Positions 1 through 9,157 of a stretch of 64,000 nt of DNA are shown here, one piece after another; the first letter of the stretch is position 1, and the number at the start of each line of letters is the position of its first letter. The notes under the pieces are model-generated. The model did not search any database. It was not told the origin of the DNA and worked only from the letters and a program-made list of their open reading frames with translations. Location of the stretch: positions 5,084,001-5,148,000 of the forward strand of contig NZ_CP075171.1 of NCBI RefSeq assembly GCF_021379005.1, written 5' to 3'. The translations under genes were made by a program, and so were the position numbers. This stretch comes from Leptodesmis sichuanensis A121 (lineage in GTDB: Bacteria > Cyanobacteriota > Cyanobacteriia > Leptolyngbyales > Leptolyngbyaceae).

Positions 1-69
1 TAAAAATCGTTGTTTCCGATTAAAATAATAGGACTTCATCTATGATTCTCGCGTTTGGGAGATCGACTC

Positions 70-1029
70 TTGAGGCAAGCAACGCTCCATCAACTTAAAG
101 TTTTCGAGGCAGTCGCTCGCCACAATAGTTTTACACGGGCTGCCGAAGAACTGTTTTTGACCCAACCCACGGTTTCAATGCAGGTTAAGCAGTTGTCCAA
201 AGCTGTTGGTCTGCCGTTATTCGAGCAGGTTGGCAAGCGGCTGTATCTGACCGATGCTGGCAAGGAACTTTACACCACCTGCCGGGAAATTTTTGATCGC
301 CTCGCCCAGTTTGAGATTGCGATCGCCGATATGAAGGGTCTGAAACAAGGCTCTTTACGGCTGGCGGTAGTGACAACGGCCAAGTACGTTATTCCCCGTT
401 TGTTAGGCCCTTTCTGCCAGCGTTACCCTGGCATTGATGTCTCCTTAATGGTGACGAACCATGAGTATGTGATCGAGAGCCTGGTGAATAATCGGCATGA
501 CCTCTATATCCTGAGTCAGCCACCCGAAGATTTAGATGTCAGCATCCATCCCTTTCTAGAGAATCCTTTAGTCGTGATTGCGTGGCGAGATCATCCTCTG
601 GCTCATGAAAAGAACATTCCCCTGAAGCGGCTGGCGGAGGAACCGTTTATCATGCGGGAACCCGGATCGGGAACTCGCAAAGCGGTGCAGAAGTTGTTTG
701 ATGAGAATGGCATCTCCCTGAAGGTGAAGCTCGACCTGGGCAGCAACGAGACGATTAAGCAGGCGATCGCAGGTGGATTGGGGATTTCAGTTCTGTCCGT
801 GCATACGTTGGCCTTAGAAGGCGTGAATAGCTCTCTGACGATTCTGGATGTAGAAGGGTTTCCCATTCAGCGATCGTGGTACGTCATTTATCCTTCAGGG
901 AAGCAACTGTCGATCATCTCGCAAACCTTCTTTGACTATCTTCTCAATGAAGGTAAAACCGTGGCTGAAGAAACCGCCTTCCAAGGGATTTTCAGTCAGG
1001 CTAGCAAATCTACAGATGAGAGCGAGTAG
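70..1029 (+). CDS. LysR-family transcriptional regulator (CmpR/RbcR type)
   Basis: A LysR-type DNA-binding regulator of the cyanobacterial CmpR/RbcR/CcmR group, which controls inorganic-carbon uptake or carbon-fixation genes in response to metabolites. The N-terminal winged helix-turn-helix (about residues 5-65) carries the family pattern SFTRAAEELFLTQPTVSMQV. The rest is the periplasmic-binding-like effector domain, including MREPGSGTR and the stretch IKQAIAGGLGISVLS. I chose the TTG at 70 because it gives the usual N-terminus MRQATLHQLKVFE and has GGGAG eight bases upstream; a TTG at 55 is also open, and an in-frame stop lies at 43-45. The 3' end overlaps the convergent kinase gene by 20 bp. 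Family is secure; which of CmpR, RbcR or CcmR it matches is not decided, as no target operon is in the window. Confidence 0.9.
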   Translation: MRQATLHQLKVFEAVARHNSFTRAAEELFLTQPTVSMQVKQLSKAVGLPLFEQVGKRLYLTDAGKELYTTCREIFDRLAQFEIAIADMKGLKQGSLRLAVVTTAKYVIPRLLGPFCQRYPGIDVSLMVTNHEYVIESLVNNRHDLYILSQPPEDLDVSIHPFLENPLVVIAWRDHPLAHEKNIPLKRLAEEPFIMREPGSGTRKAVQKLFDENGISLKVKLDLGSNETIKQAIAGGLGISVLSVHTLALEGVNSSLTILDVEGFPIQRSWYVIYPSGKQLSIISQTFFDYLLNEGKTVAEETAFQGIFSQASKSTDESE

Positions 1030-2941
1030 CCTCCGGGCCACGGGTTGGCAACCAAAGCCGGAAAATGCTGCCTTCATTGAGGACAGAGGTAAAAGACATC
1101 GAGCCACCATGCAGCTCAGCCAGCCGTTTGGTGAGCGCTAAGCCCAGTCCAGTGCCTTCGTACTTGCGGGTGTAGGAGGAATCAATTTGTTGAAAAGGGC
1201 GAAACAGCAAATGCCATCGTTCCTTGGGAATCCCAATCCCTGAATCGGCCACTTCAATGCACAGGTAGGAAGTGTCGGAATTGATCGGGCTGTGGTCAGG
1301 ACGGTTTTCCTGCTCCAGTTGATGACCATAGCCACTCCAGGCACTGAGTTTGACCTGACCTCCCTCAGGAGTGAACTTCACAGCATTGGAAAGCAAATTG
1401 ATTACCATCTGCCGGACTCGCCGTTCGTCCAGGGATACCTTTTCCAGGTTCGGTGCAACCGTCAGGGACAAACCAATCTGTTTTCTATCAGCGGCTGGTT
1501 GAATCATTCGCAAACACTGCTGGCAAAGGTCGGGAATAGAGACAGGTTGCAGATGAAGTTCTACTTTCCCGGCCTCAATCTTAGAAATGTCCAATAAATC
1601 ATTAATAATCTTCAGCAGATGGATGGCGGCATCATCCACTTGTTGCAGAAACTCTAATTCTTCTTCTCGATCGTCACAACAGCCGTCAATTACCAGTCGC
1701 ACAGAGCCAATGATGGCATTCAATGGAGTTCTGAATTCGTGGGAGGTCGTAGCCAGAAATTCGCTTTTCAGTTGATTGGCGACCTGGGCTTCCTGCCATG
1801 CCGTTTCTAACTCTTCGGCCCGTTCTTCCAGGCGATGTACCATGCGATCGAGCACTTCGGCTAACTGATTTAACTCCTTAATTTTGAAATTCTTGGGTGC
1901 CCGATCTGGGGAAATGCGATCGCCAATTTGCAAAGCATAACGTCCCAATTGTTCCAGAGGAGCGGCCAAGTCACGGGTCATATAAATGGTTGCAAGCAGG
2001 CTGGCTGCCACTAATCCCAGTGTTAAAAACACCAGCACATTTTTAATGTCCTGCAAGTCATACAAGGCATTAGCGATCGGCGTGATAGCCATCACCACCC
2101 AGGTCTGAGTCTTCCCATGCATGGGAATCTTCATGGCACTGTAACCTGCCAGCCACTCGCCCTGAGCATCTTCAAATAAGTGAAGAGATTGCTGTTTGCC
2201 TGCCAGCGCACTTTCTACAACGGCTTTGAGCACGGGTGCATTTGGTTCCTGAGCAATATTGTGACCCACACGATCGGCGAGGGGATGGGTCAGGATCTGC
2301 CCGTCCTGGTTAATTACAACGGTGTATCCTGTAAGCGAACCCCGTATTTCGGGTGGTCGGCGATGCAGCTTGACCCGAGCACTGAGGGTATACCGTAACC
2401 CTCCCTGTGGGTCGTAGACCGGAGCCTGGAAGACCAGATGGAGTTGTTGTTGAGGAGCCGCTGGTGCTGCTGGTGAACTGACTGATTGAGCCGGGGAAAT
2501 GAACACATCGGCAGGCTTGAGTTCACGAGTTCGTATCTGCTCCCAGGAGGGTTGTTCCAAAGGCTGCAACACCTGTTGACCACAAGTACTGCCCTCGATG
2601 CTGTCAGTCTGTACACTTGTAATCTGTAAGCACTCCACTTGTTCGGGCAATCCGGCAGCAATTTCCTGGAGCAAGGGTTGCAGGGATCCTGGTTGACCTA
2701 GCCGTTGAGTTGCGATCTGACTCGCAAGCACCAAATTGGATTGCAGCATTTCTGTCAGGGCCTGGATGTCTTCCCCTTTCAGAACGGCACTCTCAGTGAG
2801 ACTTTGTCTTGCAGTCTTCAAAAAACCAGAGCGGGCTTTCTGATAAACAAAATACTCCCCTGCCAGCAGCACAGGAATGGTAAGCAGCAGAATTCTGGCA
2901 AACAGGGTGCGACGAAAGGACGATTGAGCGGGCTTGCCCAT
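1010..2941 (-). CDS. Membrane sensor histidine kinase (dCache-like sensor, HAMP, HisKA, HATPase)
   Basis: A 643-residue two-component sensor kinase. A first membrane segment lies near residues 15-30 (FARILLLTIPVLLAGEY) and a second near 300-320 (VLVFLTLGLVAASLLATIY). The roughly 270 residues between them look like an extracytoplasmic Cache/PAS-type sensor (GYTVVINQDGQILTHP). A HAMP-like linker follows, then the HisKA dimerisation helix with phospho-acceptor His401 in TTSHEFRTPLNA. The ATPase domain shows the N box (NLLSNAVKF), G1 (DSGIGIP) and G2 (GTGLGLAL). There is no receiver domain, so a separate response regulator must act downstream; none is adjacent. The gene converges on the LysR gene with a 20-bp overlap. 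The ligand is unknown. Confidence 0.92.
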   Translation of the reverse strand: MGKPAQSSFRRTLFARILLLTIPVLLAGEYFVYQKARSGFLKTARQSLTESAVLKGEDIQALTEMLQSNLVLASQIATQRLGQPGSLQPLLQEIAAGLPEQVECLQITSVQTDSIEGSTCGQQVLQPLEQPSWEQIRTRELKPADVFISPAQSVSSPAAPAAPQQQLHLVFQAPVYDPQGGLRYTLSARVKLHRRPPEIRGSLTGYTVVINQDGQILTHPLADRVGHNIAQEPNAPVLKAVVESALAGKQQSLHLFEDAQGEWLAGYSAMKIPMHGKTQTWVVMAITPIANALYDLQDIKNVLVFLTLGLVAASLLATIYMTRDLAAPLEQLGRYALQIGDRISPDRAPKNFKIKELNQLAEVLDRMVHRLEERAEELETAWQEAQVANQLKSEFLATTSHEFRTPLNAIIGSVRLVIDGCCDDREEELEFLQQVDDAAIHLLKIINDLLDISKIEAGKVELHLQPVSIPDLCQQCLRMIQPAADRKQIGLSLTVAPNLEKVSLDERRVRQMVINLLSNAVKFTPEGGQVKLSAWSGYGHQLEQENRPDHSPINSDTSYLCIEVADSGIGIPKERWHLLFRPFQQIDSSYTRKYEGTGLGLALTKRLAELHGGSMSFTSVLNEGSIFRLWLPTRGPEATRSHL

Positions 2942-3149
2942 GAGCGGAAATTAAGAGAAAGGAAGGGAGCGGTTGATACACTGGGCACCAGTCATTGACC
3001 TTTCACCCTTGAATTTAATGTTTAAACCAATTATGACAATGAATTTCTGAGAAGAGGGGGCATTCTCCATAGCTTTATAGAGCTGTAGTTTGCCTGATTG
3101 ATGCTAAAAACCATCAGGTCTGGGTAATAGATTATTTTATATTAAAAGA

Positions 3150-3842
3150 ATGAATTCTTTGACCAGAAGTGCTCCTGCAGTGACCGTTGTGCTGGCGATG
3201 AGTCTGGATGGCAAAATTGCTGATGTTAACCGCAGTGCTGCCCGCTTTGGTTCCTCTGTCGATCGCCAGCATCTGGAAACCCAGATTGCAGCCGCTGATG
3301 CTGTCTTATTCGGAGCCGGAACCTTAAGAGCCTACGGTACAACTTTACGAGTATCCAATCCGGAGTTGTTAGCGCAACGAAGACAGCAGGGCAAACCTCC
3401 ACAACCCGCACAGGTGGTATGTACCCGATCTGCGGACATTCCCACCCAGATCCGATTCTTTAACCAGCCAGTGCCCCGCTGGTTGCTCACCACTCAGGCT
3501 GGAGCCAAACGCTGGCAGCCAGAACCTGGTTTCGATCGCATTCTGGTTGCCGAAACGGGGACTGGTGATTTAGATTGGGGAGCCGCTTTCCAGCAATTGG
3601 CATCTGCTCAAATTCAGCGTATCGCGGTGTTGGGGGGGGGCGAGTTAGTCGCTTCCCTGATTGCTGCGGGATTGGTAGATGATTTGTGGATCACGGTCTG
3701 TCCTCTGATTCTGGGAGGCCGGGAAGCTCCCACTCCGGTCGCAGGACTGGGCTTTCCCGAAGCGATCGCTCCACGAGTGGAATTGCTAACCATGCAAGCG
3801 ATCGGCCACGAGGTATTTCTGCACTATAGACTTCTTCGTTAG
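3150..3842 (+). CDS. RibD C-terminal-domain reductase (pyrimidine/dihydrofolate reductase fold)
   Basis: A 230-residue stand-alone RibD_C protein. The family uses NADPH, as in the reduction of 5-amino-6-ribosylamino-pyrimidinedione phosphate in riboflavin synthesis, or related dihydrofolate-reductase-like reactions. Visible features are the N-terminal strand VTVVLAMSLDGKIAD, the nucleotide-binding loop AVLGGGELVASLIAAGLVDDLWITVCPLILGG, and the overall length of a single reductase domain with no deaminase part. ATG at 3150 follows an AT-rich leader. A G-run of nine within the GGGE loop codon region could be a phase-variable or sequencing-sensitive site. It stands alone, with a terminator just after it, so its substrate cannot be inferred from neighbours. 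Confidence 0.82.
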   Translation: MNSLTRSAPAVTVVLAMSLDGKIADVNRSAARFGSSVDRQHLETQIAAADAVLFGAGTLRAYGTTLRVSNPELLAQRRQQGKPPQPAQVVCTRSADIPTQIRFFNQPVPRWLLTTQAGAKRWQPEPGFDRILVAETGTGDLDWGAAFQQLASAQIQRIAVLGGGELVASLIAAGLVDDLWITVCPLILGGREAPTPVAGLGFPEAIAPRVELLTMQAIGHEVFLHYRLLR

Positions 3843-3887
3843 TAGGATGATGGGCACGGTGATCCCTTTGCCTATCCTACGGTTTTT
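3842..3887 (+). terminator. Intrinsic terminator after the RibD-like gene
   Basis: GTAGGAT at 3842-3848 pairs with ATCCTAC at 3874-3880 and is followed by GG and a run of five T. The stem starts at the last base of the reductase stop codon. This is a classical hairpin plus U-run, although the 25-base loop is long. Confidence 0.55.
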
Positions 3888-3966
3888 CTAATTTGCCTGA
3901 CCGATGACCAAAACCCCGATTTGTCGTATATCCCACCCCAAGAACTAAATCCCTGTATTACGCTAT

Positions 3967-5163
3967 ATGAAGTTTTCGATGCTGGATATGGTGGAACAAC
4001 TTCGGCCCCGTTATTCCCTTGCCTGGATTAATCGCATTGCTGAAATCCCGCAGAGTGAATGGGATGCCCTGGCAATACCGCTGAAAACGCCATTCTTTGA
4101 GTGGGAGTGGCTGCACAACATGGAGGATTCCGGCAGTGCTACGGCAAAGTCTGGCTGGTTGCCCAATCATCTGACGGTATGGCGCGATCGCAGTTTGATT
4201 GCCGCCGCTCCCCTGTATATCAAAGGCCACAGCTATGGGGAATTTGTGTTTGACCATCAATGGGCGGATTTAGCGGCTCGCTTGGGCATTGAGTACTATC
4301 CCAAACTGTTAGGGATGTCCCCTGTCACTCCGGCTGAGGGATATCGGTTTCTGATTGCCCCCGGAGAAGATGAGGATGAATTGACGGAGATGATGGTGAG
4401 TGCGATCGACCATTTCTGCGATCGTAATAAAATTTCCGGCTGTCACTTTCTGTATGTGGATCCAGAGTGGAAAGCCGTGATGGAGCGGCATGGTTTCAGT
4501 GCCTGGTTACACCATAGCTTCATCTGGCAGAATCGGGGTTATCAAACCTTTGACGATTACCTGGCAGAATTTAATGCCAACCAGCGACGCAATATTAAGC
4601 GAGAACGCAAGGCCGTGGCCCAGGCTGGCTTATCCCTCAAAACATTAACCGGGGAAGAAATTCCAAAATCCCTATTTTCTTTGATGTATACCTACTACAG
4701 CGATACCTGCGACAAGTTTGGCTGGTGGGGTAGTAAATATTTGACCCGGCGATTTTTTGAACAACTGTTTCCTAACTATACGCATCGGGTGGTATTTGTC
4801 GCAGCCTATGAAGAACGCAAACTGCATCATCCAGTAGGGATGTCCTTTTGTTTGACCAAAGGAGAGAACCTGTACGGACGCTACTGGGGGTCTTCTCAGG
4901 AAATTGATTGTCTTCACTTTGATGCCTGCTACTACACACCGATCGAATGGGCCATTTCTCAAGGTATTCAACTTTTTGATCCGGGTGCGGGAGGTCGTCA
5001 CAAAAAACGGCGAGGCTTTCCGGCCACTCCTAACCACAGCCTGCACCGTTTTTATCATCCCCGGTTAGCGCAAATTCTGCGCTCCTACATTCAGGAAGTA
5101 AACGAGATGGAGCAGCGTGAGATTGATGCCATTAATCAGGAGTTGCCCTTCAAACAAAAGTAA
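3967..5163 (+). CDS. FemAB-like/GNAT acyltransferase (DUF482, PF04339 type)
   Basis: A 398-residue cytoplasmic protein of the FemAB-like DUF482 family, often labelled peptidoglycan biosynthesis or GNAT family. Diagnostic stretches are TPFFEWEWLHNMEDSGSA near the N-terminus, the charged helix FNANQRRNIKRERK in the middle, and GRYWGS with FDPGAGGRHKKRRGF in the C-terminal half. The length fits the family. Its acceptor is not established in cyanobacteria. ATG at 3967 has no obvious Shine-Dalgarno sequence. The last eight codons lie inside a 57-bp imperfect tandem duplication that runs into the start of the following ABC gene, so the two genes are nearly fused (2-bp gap) and probably cotranscribed. 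Confidence 0.85.
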   Translation: MKFSMLDMVEQLRPRYSLAWINRIAEIPQSEWDALAIPLKTPFFEWEWLHNMEDSGSATAKSGWLPNHLTVWRDRSLIAAAPLYIKGHSYGEFVFDHQWADLAARLGIEYYPKLLGMSPVTPAEGYRFLIAPGEDEDELTEMMVSAIDHFCDRNKISGCHFLYVDPEWKAVMERHGFSAWLHHSFIWQNRGYQTFDDYLAEFNANQRRNIKRERKAVAQAGLSLKTLTGEEIPKSLFSLMYTYYSDTCDKFGWWGSKYLTRRFFEQLFPNYTHRVVFVAAYEERKLHHPVGMSFCLTKGENLYGRYWGSSQEIDCLHFDACYYTPIEWAISQGIQLFDPGAGGRHKKRRGFPATPNHSLHRFYHPRLAQILRSYIQEVNEMEQREIDAINQELPFKQK

Positions 5164-5230
5164 ACGTGAAATCCCCAATCTCTAATCCCCTTACCGGAGT
5201 TGCCCTTCAAACAAAAGTGAAATCCTCTAT
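5139..5230 (+). repeat. 57-bp imperfect tandem duplication at a gene junction
   Basis: A 23-nt identical stretch beginning GGAGTTGCCCTTCAAAC occurs at 5139-5161 and again at 5196-5218, each followed by a GTGAAATCC-like sequence. The first copy encodes the C-terminal LPFKQK of the acyltransferase. The second copy falls in the presumed N-terminal leader of the ABC ATPase. Polypyrimidine low-complexity sequence (CCCTGATCCCC-like) follows. Confidence 0.8.
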
Positions 5231-6767
5231 CCCTGATCTCCGCTCCCCGATCCCTGATCCCCGATCTCCCTATCTCCGACTGGACAACATCACCAAACAA
5301 TTCGGCTCGTTTGTTGCTAACGATCACATCACGATGGAGGTGCAGGCGGGTTGCATTCAAGCCCTGCTGGGTGAAAACGGGGCAGGAAAAACCACATTGA
5401 TGAACATTCTCTGCGGGCTGTACCAACCGACTTCAGGCCAGATTTATCTCAACGAGCAGCCAGTACAGATTACGTCCCCAAGCGTGGCCTTGCAACATGG
5501 GATTGGCATGATCCATCAACACTTCATGCTGGTGCCCCAGTTATCCGTAGTGGAAAACATCATTCTGGGTACGGAGTGTTCCCTACGCTTAAATCTGGCA
5601 GAAATGGCTCGGACGATCGCGACGATGGCGGAAACCTATGGCCTGAGCGTCGATCCCCTGGCGAAAGTGGGCGATCTTCCGGTGGGCACCCAACAACGAG
5701 TTGAGATTTTGAAAGCTCTGTATCGGCGTGCCCAACTGCTGATTTTGGATGAACCGACTGCCGTACTTACCCCTCCGGAGATTGAACGGTTCTTTCAGGT
5801 ATTACGCAACCTGGCAGCTACAGGGCACACGATCATCTTCATCAGCCACAAACTTGAAGAGGTGATGGGCCTCTGCGATCGCGTCACCGTGCTACGGCGA
5901 GGACAAGTGGTGGCAACGAAAGCTATTGGAGACACCTCAGCCCAAGAACTGGCGCAACTGATGGTGGGTCGAGAAGTGGTGTTTCAGGTCGATAAACCTC
6001 CCGCCCATCCAGGCGCTGTCGTATTAGAGGTGTCAGGATTGCAGGTCAATGACGATCGCGATTTGCCTGCTGTTCAAGATATTTCCTTTCAACTGCGATC
6101 AGGAGAAATTCTGGGAGTTGCCGGAGTGGATGGCAATGGTCAACGGGAACTGGCCGACGCGATCGCGGGACTGCGCCCTGTGACTCAAGGCACTTTGATA
6201 TTGAACAACCAGGACATTACCCAGTGGACTCCGCAACAACGGGTGAAGGATTTGAAAATTGGCTACATTCCCGAAGATCGCCAAAAAATGGGATTAGTCA
6301 TGTCCTTCACGATCGCCCGTAATCTGATCTTGAAGGTGTTTCGGCAGCTTCCCTTTTGTCGGGGTTGGTTGTTGCAGCCAGATGCCATTATTTCCCATGC
6401 TGACCATACTATCCAGCAGTTCGACATCCGAGCTACCAGTGGTTTATTGAAAGTGCGACAACTCTCTGGTGGCAACCAACAAAAAGTGGTGCTGGCACGG
6501 GAGTTATCTGGCCAACCCGATTTGATCATCGCCATGCAACCAACACGCGGACTGGATGTGGGCGCAACAGAATATGTGCAGAAAGCCTTACTGGCTGAAC
6601 GCGAACGGGGAGCCGCCGTTCTCTACATCTCCACCGAACTGGAAGAAGTGATGAGGATGAGCGATCGCATTGCGGTCATGTATGCAGGTCGTTTTGTCGC
6701 CATCCTGGATGCCAAAGCCGCTACCGTTGAGCAGATCGGCTTACTGATGGCAGGAGGAACACTTTAA
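5166..6767 (+). CDS. BMP-family (nucleoside/simple sugar type) ABC transporter ATP-binding protein
   Basis: A tandem ATPase with two ABC domains, like YufO/RbsA-type proteins that power uptake of nucleosides or simple sugars with BMP-family binding proteins. Domain one has Walker A GENGAGKTT, the Q-loop region IGMIHQHFMLVPQLSVVENIILG, and Walker B LLILDEPTAVLTP. Domain two has the degenerate loop GVDGNGQREL, the signature QLSGGNQQKVVLARELSG and DLIIAMQPTRGLDVG. The start is uncertain. GTG at 5166 includes a low-complexity leader; GTG at 5217 lies after the duplicated 23-mer; family homology begins only at about YLRLDNITKQFG. No permease or binding-protein gene is adjacent, which is unusual. 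Confidence 0.9.
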   Translation: MKSPISNPLTGVALQTKVKSSIPDLRSPIPDPRSPYLRLDNITKQFGSFVANDHITMEVQAGCIQALLGENGAGKTTLMNILCGLYQPTSGQIYLNEQPVQITSPSVALQHGIGMIHQHFMLVPQLSVVENIILGTECSLRLNLAEMARTIATMAETYGLSVDPLAKVGDLPVGTQQRVEILKALYRRAQLLILDEPTAVLTPPEIERFFQVLRNLAATGHTIIFISHKLEEVMGLCDRVTVLRRGQVVATKAIGDTSAQELAQLMVGREVVFQVDKPPAHPGAVVLEVSGLQVNDDRDLPAVQDISFQLRSGEILGVAGVDGNGQRELADAIAGLRPVTQGTLILNNQDITQWTPQQRVKDLKIGYIPEDRQKMGLVMSFTIARNLILKVFRQLPFCRGWLLQPDAIISHADHTIQQFDIRATSGLLKVRQLSGGNQQKVVLARELSGQPDLIIAMQPTRGLDVGATEYVQKALLAERERGAAVLYISTELEEVMRMSDRIAVMYAGRFVAILDAKAATVEQIGLLMAGGTL

Positions 6768-6770
6768 CTT

Positions 6771-7721
6771 TCATGTCTTGAAGGTTTTGAGTTGAATCGT
6801 TCCCCGATCGAACACCTGATGATCTGCTCCAATGGCTGTGATTTCCATGCGGTCTGGATAGATCTCGATCGCAGAGAAGCCATAGCGGGAAGTAGAAAAA
6901 GCTGTCCAGGGCGATCGGCCAACGGGGCGCAGTTGAGCACCGCCAATGCCTGTAATCAGGTAAGTGGTGCCTTGGATCGGTTGGGTGCGTTCGTAATTAT
7001 GTTCGTGACCATTAATGTAGAGTTGCACACCGTACTTTTGAAATAATGGAGTCAGACTGTCAATCAACGCCTGATTGGTGCCGTAATGTCCAGAAGAGTA
7101 AATCGGATGATGGCCAAACACTATTTTCCAGGCAGCCGTACTACTCTTAAGTTCCCCTTCTAACCAGGCCAGTTGAGCCGTCCAATCGGCATTGCCATTG
7201 GTATCCAGGGCAAAGAATTGCACGTCTTTTTCCCGGAAGGTGTAGTAGCGCTGGGGCATATTAAACCCGGCATAGCGCAACTGAGGTTCACCATTGTCAG
7301 TGCGGATGTCGTGGTTGCCCAAACAGGCATGAAATTTCACGCCATTGATCAAGAGCGGTTGATAAGGCTCCTCAAATACTTCCTTCACCTTCGAGATTTC
7401 ACCATTGGTGTAAATATTGTCTCCAGCCAGAATGACCAGTGGGTAGGGATGGCGCTGCCGATACCGATTCATTGCCTCTGCCACTGCGTATTGATCGGCA
7501 TATCCTGTTCCCGTATCGGCGATCGCCACAAACCGCAGCAAGGGATCTCCGGCAGGCTGAGCGGCAGCGGGAGATGGGTAGGTTCCATGCGTCTGAACAG
7601 CAGGTTGCTGGGAAAGGTGACTTCCAGCATTGCCTCGATCGATCAACTGCCTGCCCAGCACCCCCATGCCCAAACCTGAAACACCCGCCAGCAGGAGAAA
7701 CTTTCGACGATTGAAGCGCAT
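6771..7721 (-). CDS. Tat-exported metallophosphoesterase (purple acid phosphatase-like)
   Basis: A secreted calcineurin-like phosphoesterase. The N-terminus MRFNRRKFLLLAGVSGLGMG is a twin-arginine signal, indicating folded export to the periplasm. Metal-binding motifs follow in order: FVAIADTGTG, LAGDN, CLGNHD, GHHPIYSSGH and YINGHEHNYER, matching acid-phosphatase-type enzymes that release phosphate from organic esters. I chose the ATG at 7721 because it puts the RR motif at the usual place; an upstream TTG at 7745 would add eight residues. It ends 3 bp from the convergent ABC gene. A second, unrelated-in-detail phosphoesterase is encoded divergently at 7901, so this is a phosphatase pair. 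Confidence 0.88.
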   Translation of the reverse strand: MRFNRRKFLLLAGVSGLGMGVLGRQLIDRGNAGSHLSQQPAVQTHGTYPSPAAAQPAGDPLLRFVAIADTGTGYADQYAVAEAMNRYRQRHPYPLVILAGDNIYTNGEISKVKEVFEEPYQPLLINGVKFHACLGNHDIRTDNGEPQLRYAGFNMPQRYYTFREKDVQFFALDTNGNADWTAQLAWLEGELKSSTAAWKIVFGHHPIYSSGHYGTNQALIDSLTPLFQKYGVQLYINGHEHNYERTQPIQGTTYLITGIGGAQLRPVGRSPWTAFSTSRYGFSAIEIYPDRMEITAIGADHQVFDRGTIQLKTFKT

Positions 7722-7900
7722 AGCCCTAGTTCCAAGACAGTGCAATAAAAAATCAAATCAAACCTTTCCAGATTAACCCACCGGATTTTGGATTTTAGAT
7801 TTTGGATTGGAACGCGCTGGATGGTGAATAGAGGGATGATTCTCCCATCACCCCATCGCCCCATCACCCAGCTACCCTCTGTCTTTCTGAATGCGCTATT

Positions 7901-9157
7901 GTGAATCGTGAAAATTCTTACCCCATTTCACTCATGCGCGTTTGGCGATCGCTCCCGCAAATTCTGCTGGCTACCCTGGTTGGGTTGTGCCTGACTCTCA
8001 CGCTGCACGCCTGCCAGATGGGTCAGGTCGCTCAAGCACCTGTATCTTCTCCAGTAGCAGCTAGTTCTGTGGCTCAGTCAGTGACTAAACCAACTCCTAT
8101 GCCCATGCCGCCGGAAACGAAAGCGATCGTGGCTCGTGCGGGGAGTAGGGGACTATTCAATCCACCGCGTGGCGATATCCGGATGGTGGTGATCAGTGAT
8201 CTGAACAGTTCCTATGGCTCCACCACCTATGACCCGGAAGTGAAGCTGGGAATTCAGTTAATTCCCTTCTGGAGTCCCGATCTGGTGCTGTGTGGCGGAG
8301 ATATGGTAGCTGGGCAGGATGATACGCTATCCAATGGTCAGATTCAGGCGATGTGGGATGGCTTCGATCGCCACGTTGCCGCTCCCCTCCGCAAAATGAA
8401 TGTTCCCTTTGGCTTCACGATTGGTAATCATGATGGTTCAAGCGCGTTGGGAGCGAGTAATCAGTTTTTGTTTGAGCGCGATCGTGCGGCGGCTATGGCT
8501 TACTGGAATGCTCCCAACCATGATCCAGGGGTGCAGTTTGTCGATAAATATGAGTTTCCTTTTTATTACACCTTTAAGTTCCAGGATGTGTTCTTTCTCG
8601 TATGGGATGGCTCTTCTAACACCATTCCTGCGAACCAGTTGAAATGGGTAGAAACTGCACTGGCCAGTGAACCTGCCCAATCCGCCAAAATGCGAATGCT
8701 CATCGGTCATTTGCCGCTGTATTCCGTGGCTGCGGGACGCAATACCCTGGGGGATGTGATGCGGGATGCGGATCAATTGCGGGCGATGTTGGAGAAGTAC
8801 CAGGTGCATACTTATATCAGTGGTCATCACCATGCCTACTATCCTGCTCATCGCGGGAATTTGCAGATGCTGCACTCAGGAATTTTGGGATCTGGGCCAC
8901 GATCGCTGCTTGATACCGGACTTCCTCCTCGCAAAACCCTTACTGTCATCGATGTCAAATTTGATTCGCCGGAACTGACGACCTACACCACCTACGATAT
9001 GCAAACCCTGCAGGTGATTAAAAACCAGGAATTGCCCCGTCTGTTAACTGGAGTTAATGGCCTGTTACTACGGCGAGATGTGAACTGGAAGCAATTGACT
9101 GCAGAGGAGCGATCGCGCTGTGCCAGCCGATTAGGAGCTTCTCTCTGTGGCGCTTAA
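7901..9157 (+). CDS. Metallophosphoesterase lipoprotein
   Basis: A calcineurin-like phosphoesterase of about 400 residues. The hydrophobic N-terminus ends in LTLHAC, a plausible lipobox, so the enzyme is probably lipid-anchored outside the cytoplasmic membrane. Metal-site motifs are VVISDLN, LCGGDMV, TIGNHDG, MLIGHLPLYS and YISGHHHAYYP. GTG at 7901 is the longest start; an ATG at 7934 (MRVWRSLPQ) gives a more typical short lipoprotein signal and may be the true start. It is divergent from the Tat phosphatase and overlaps the convergent acyltransferase gene by 4 bp. Substrate is not evident. Confidence 0.85.
   Translation: MNRENSYPISLMRVWRSLPQILLATLVGLCLTLTLHACQMGQVAQAPVSSPVAASSVAQSVTKPTPMPMPPETKAIVARAGSRGLFNPPRGDIRMVVISDLNSSYGSTTYDPEVKLGIQLIPFWSPDLVLCGGDMVAGQDDTLSNGQIQAMWDGFDRHVAAPLRKMNVPFGFTIGNHDGSSALGASNQFLFERDRAAAMAYWNAPNHDPGVQFVDKYEFPFYYTFKFQDVFFLVWDGSSNTIPANQLKWVETALASEPAQSAKMRMLIGHLPLYSVAAGRNTLGDVMRDADQLRAMLEKYQVHTYISGHHHAYYPAHRGNLQMLHSGILGSGPRSLLDTGLPPRKTLTVIDVKFDSPELTTYTTYDMQTLQVIKNQELPRLLTGVNGLLLRRDVNWKQLTAEERSRCASRLGASLCGA

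Noticed and set aside
42..110. ATG at 42 as start of the LysR gene
   Set aside because: It is in a different frame from the regulator, and an in-frame stop lies at 43-45.
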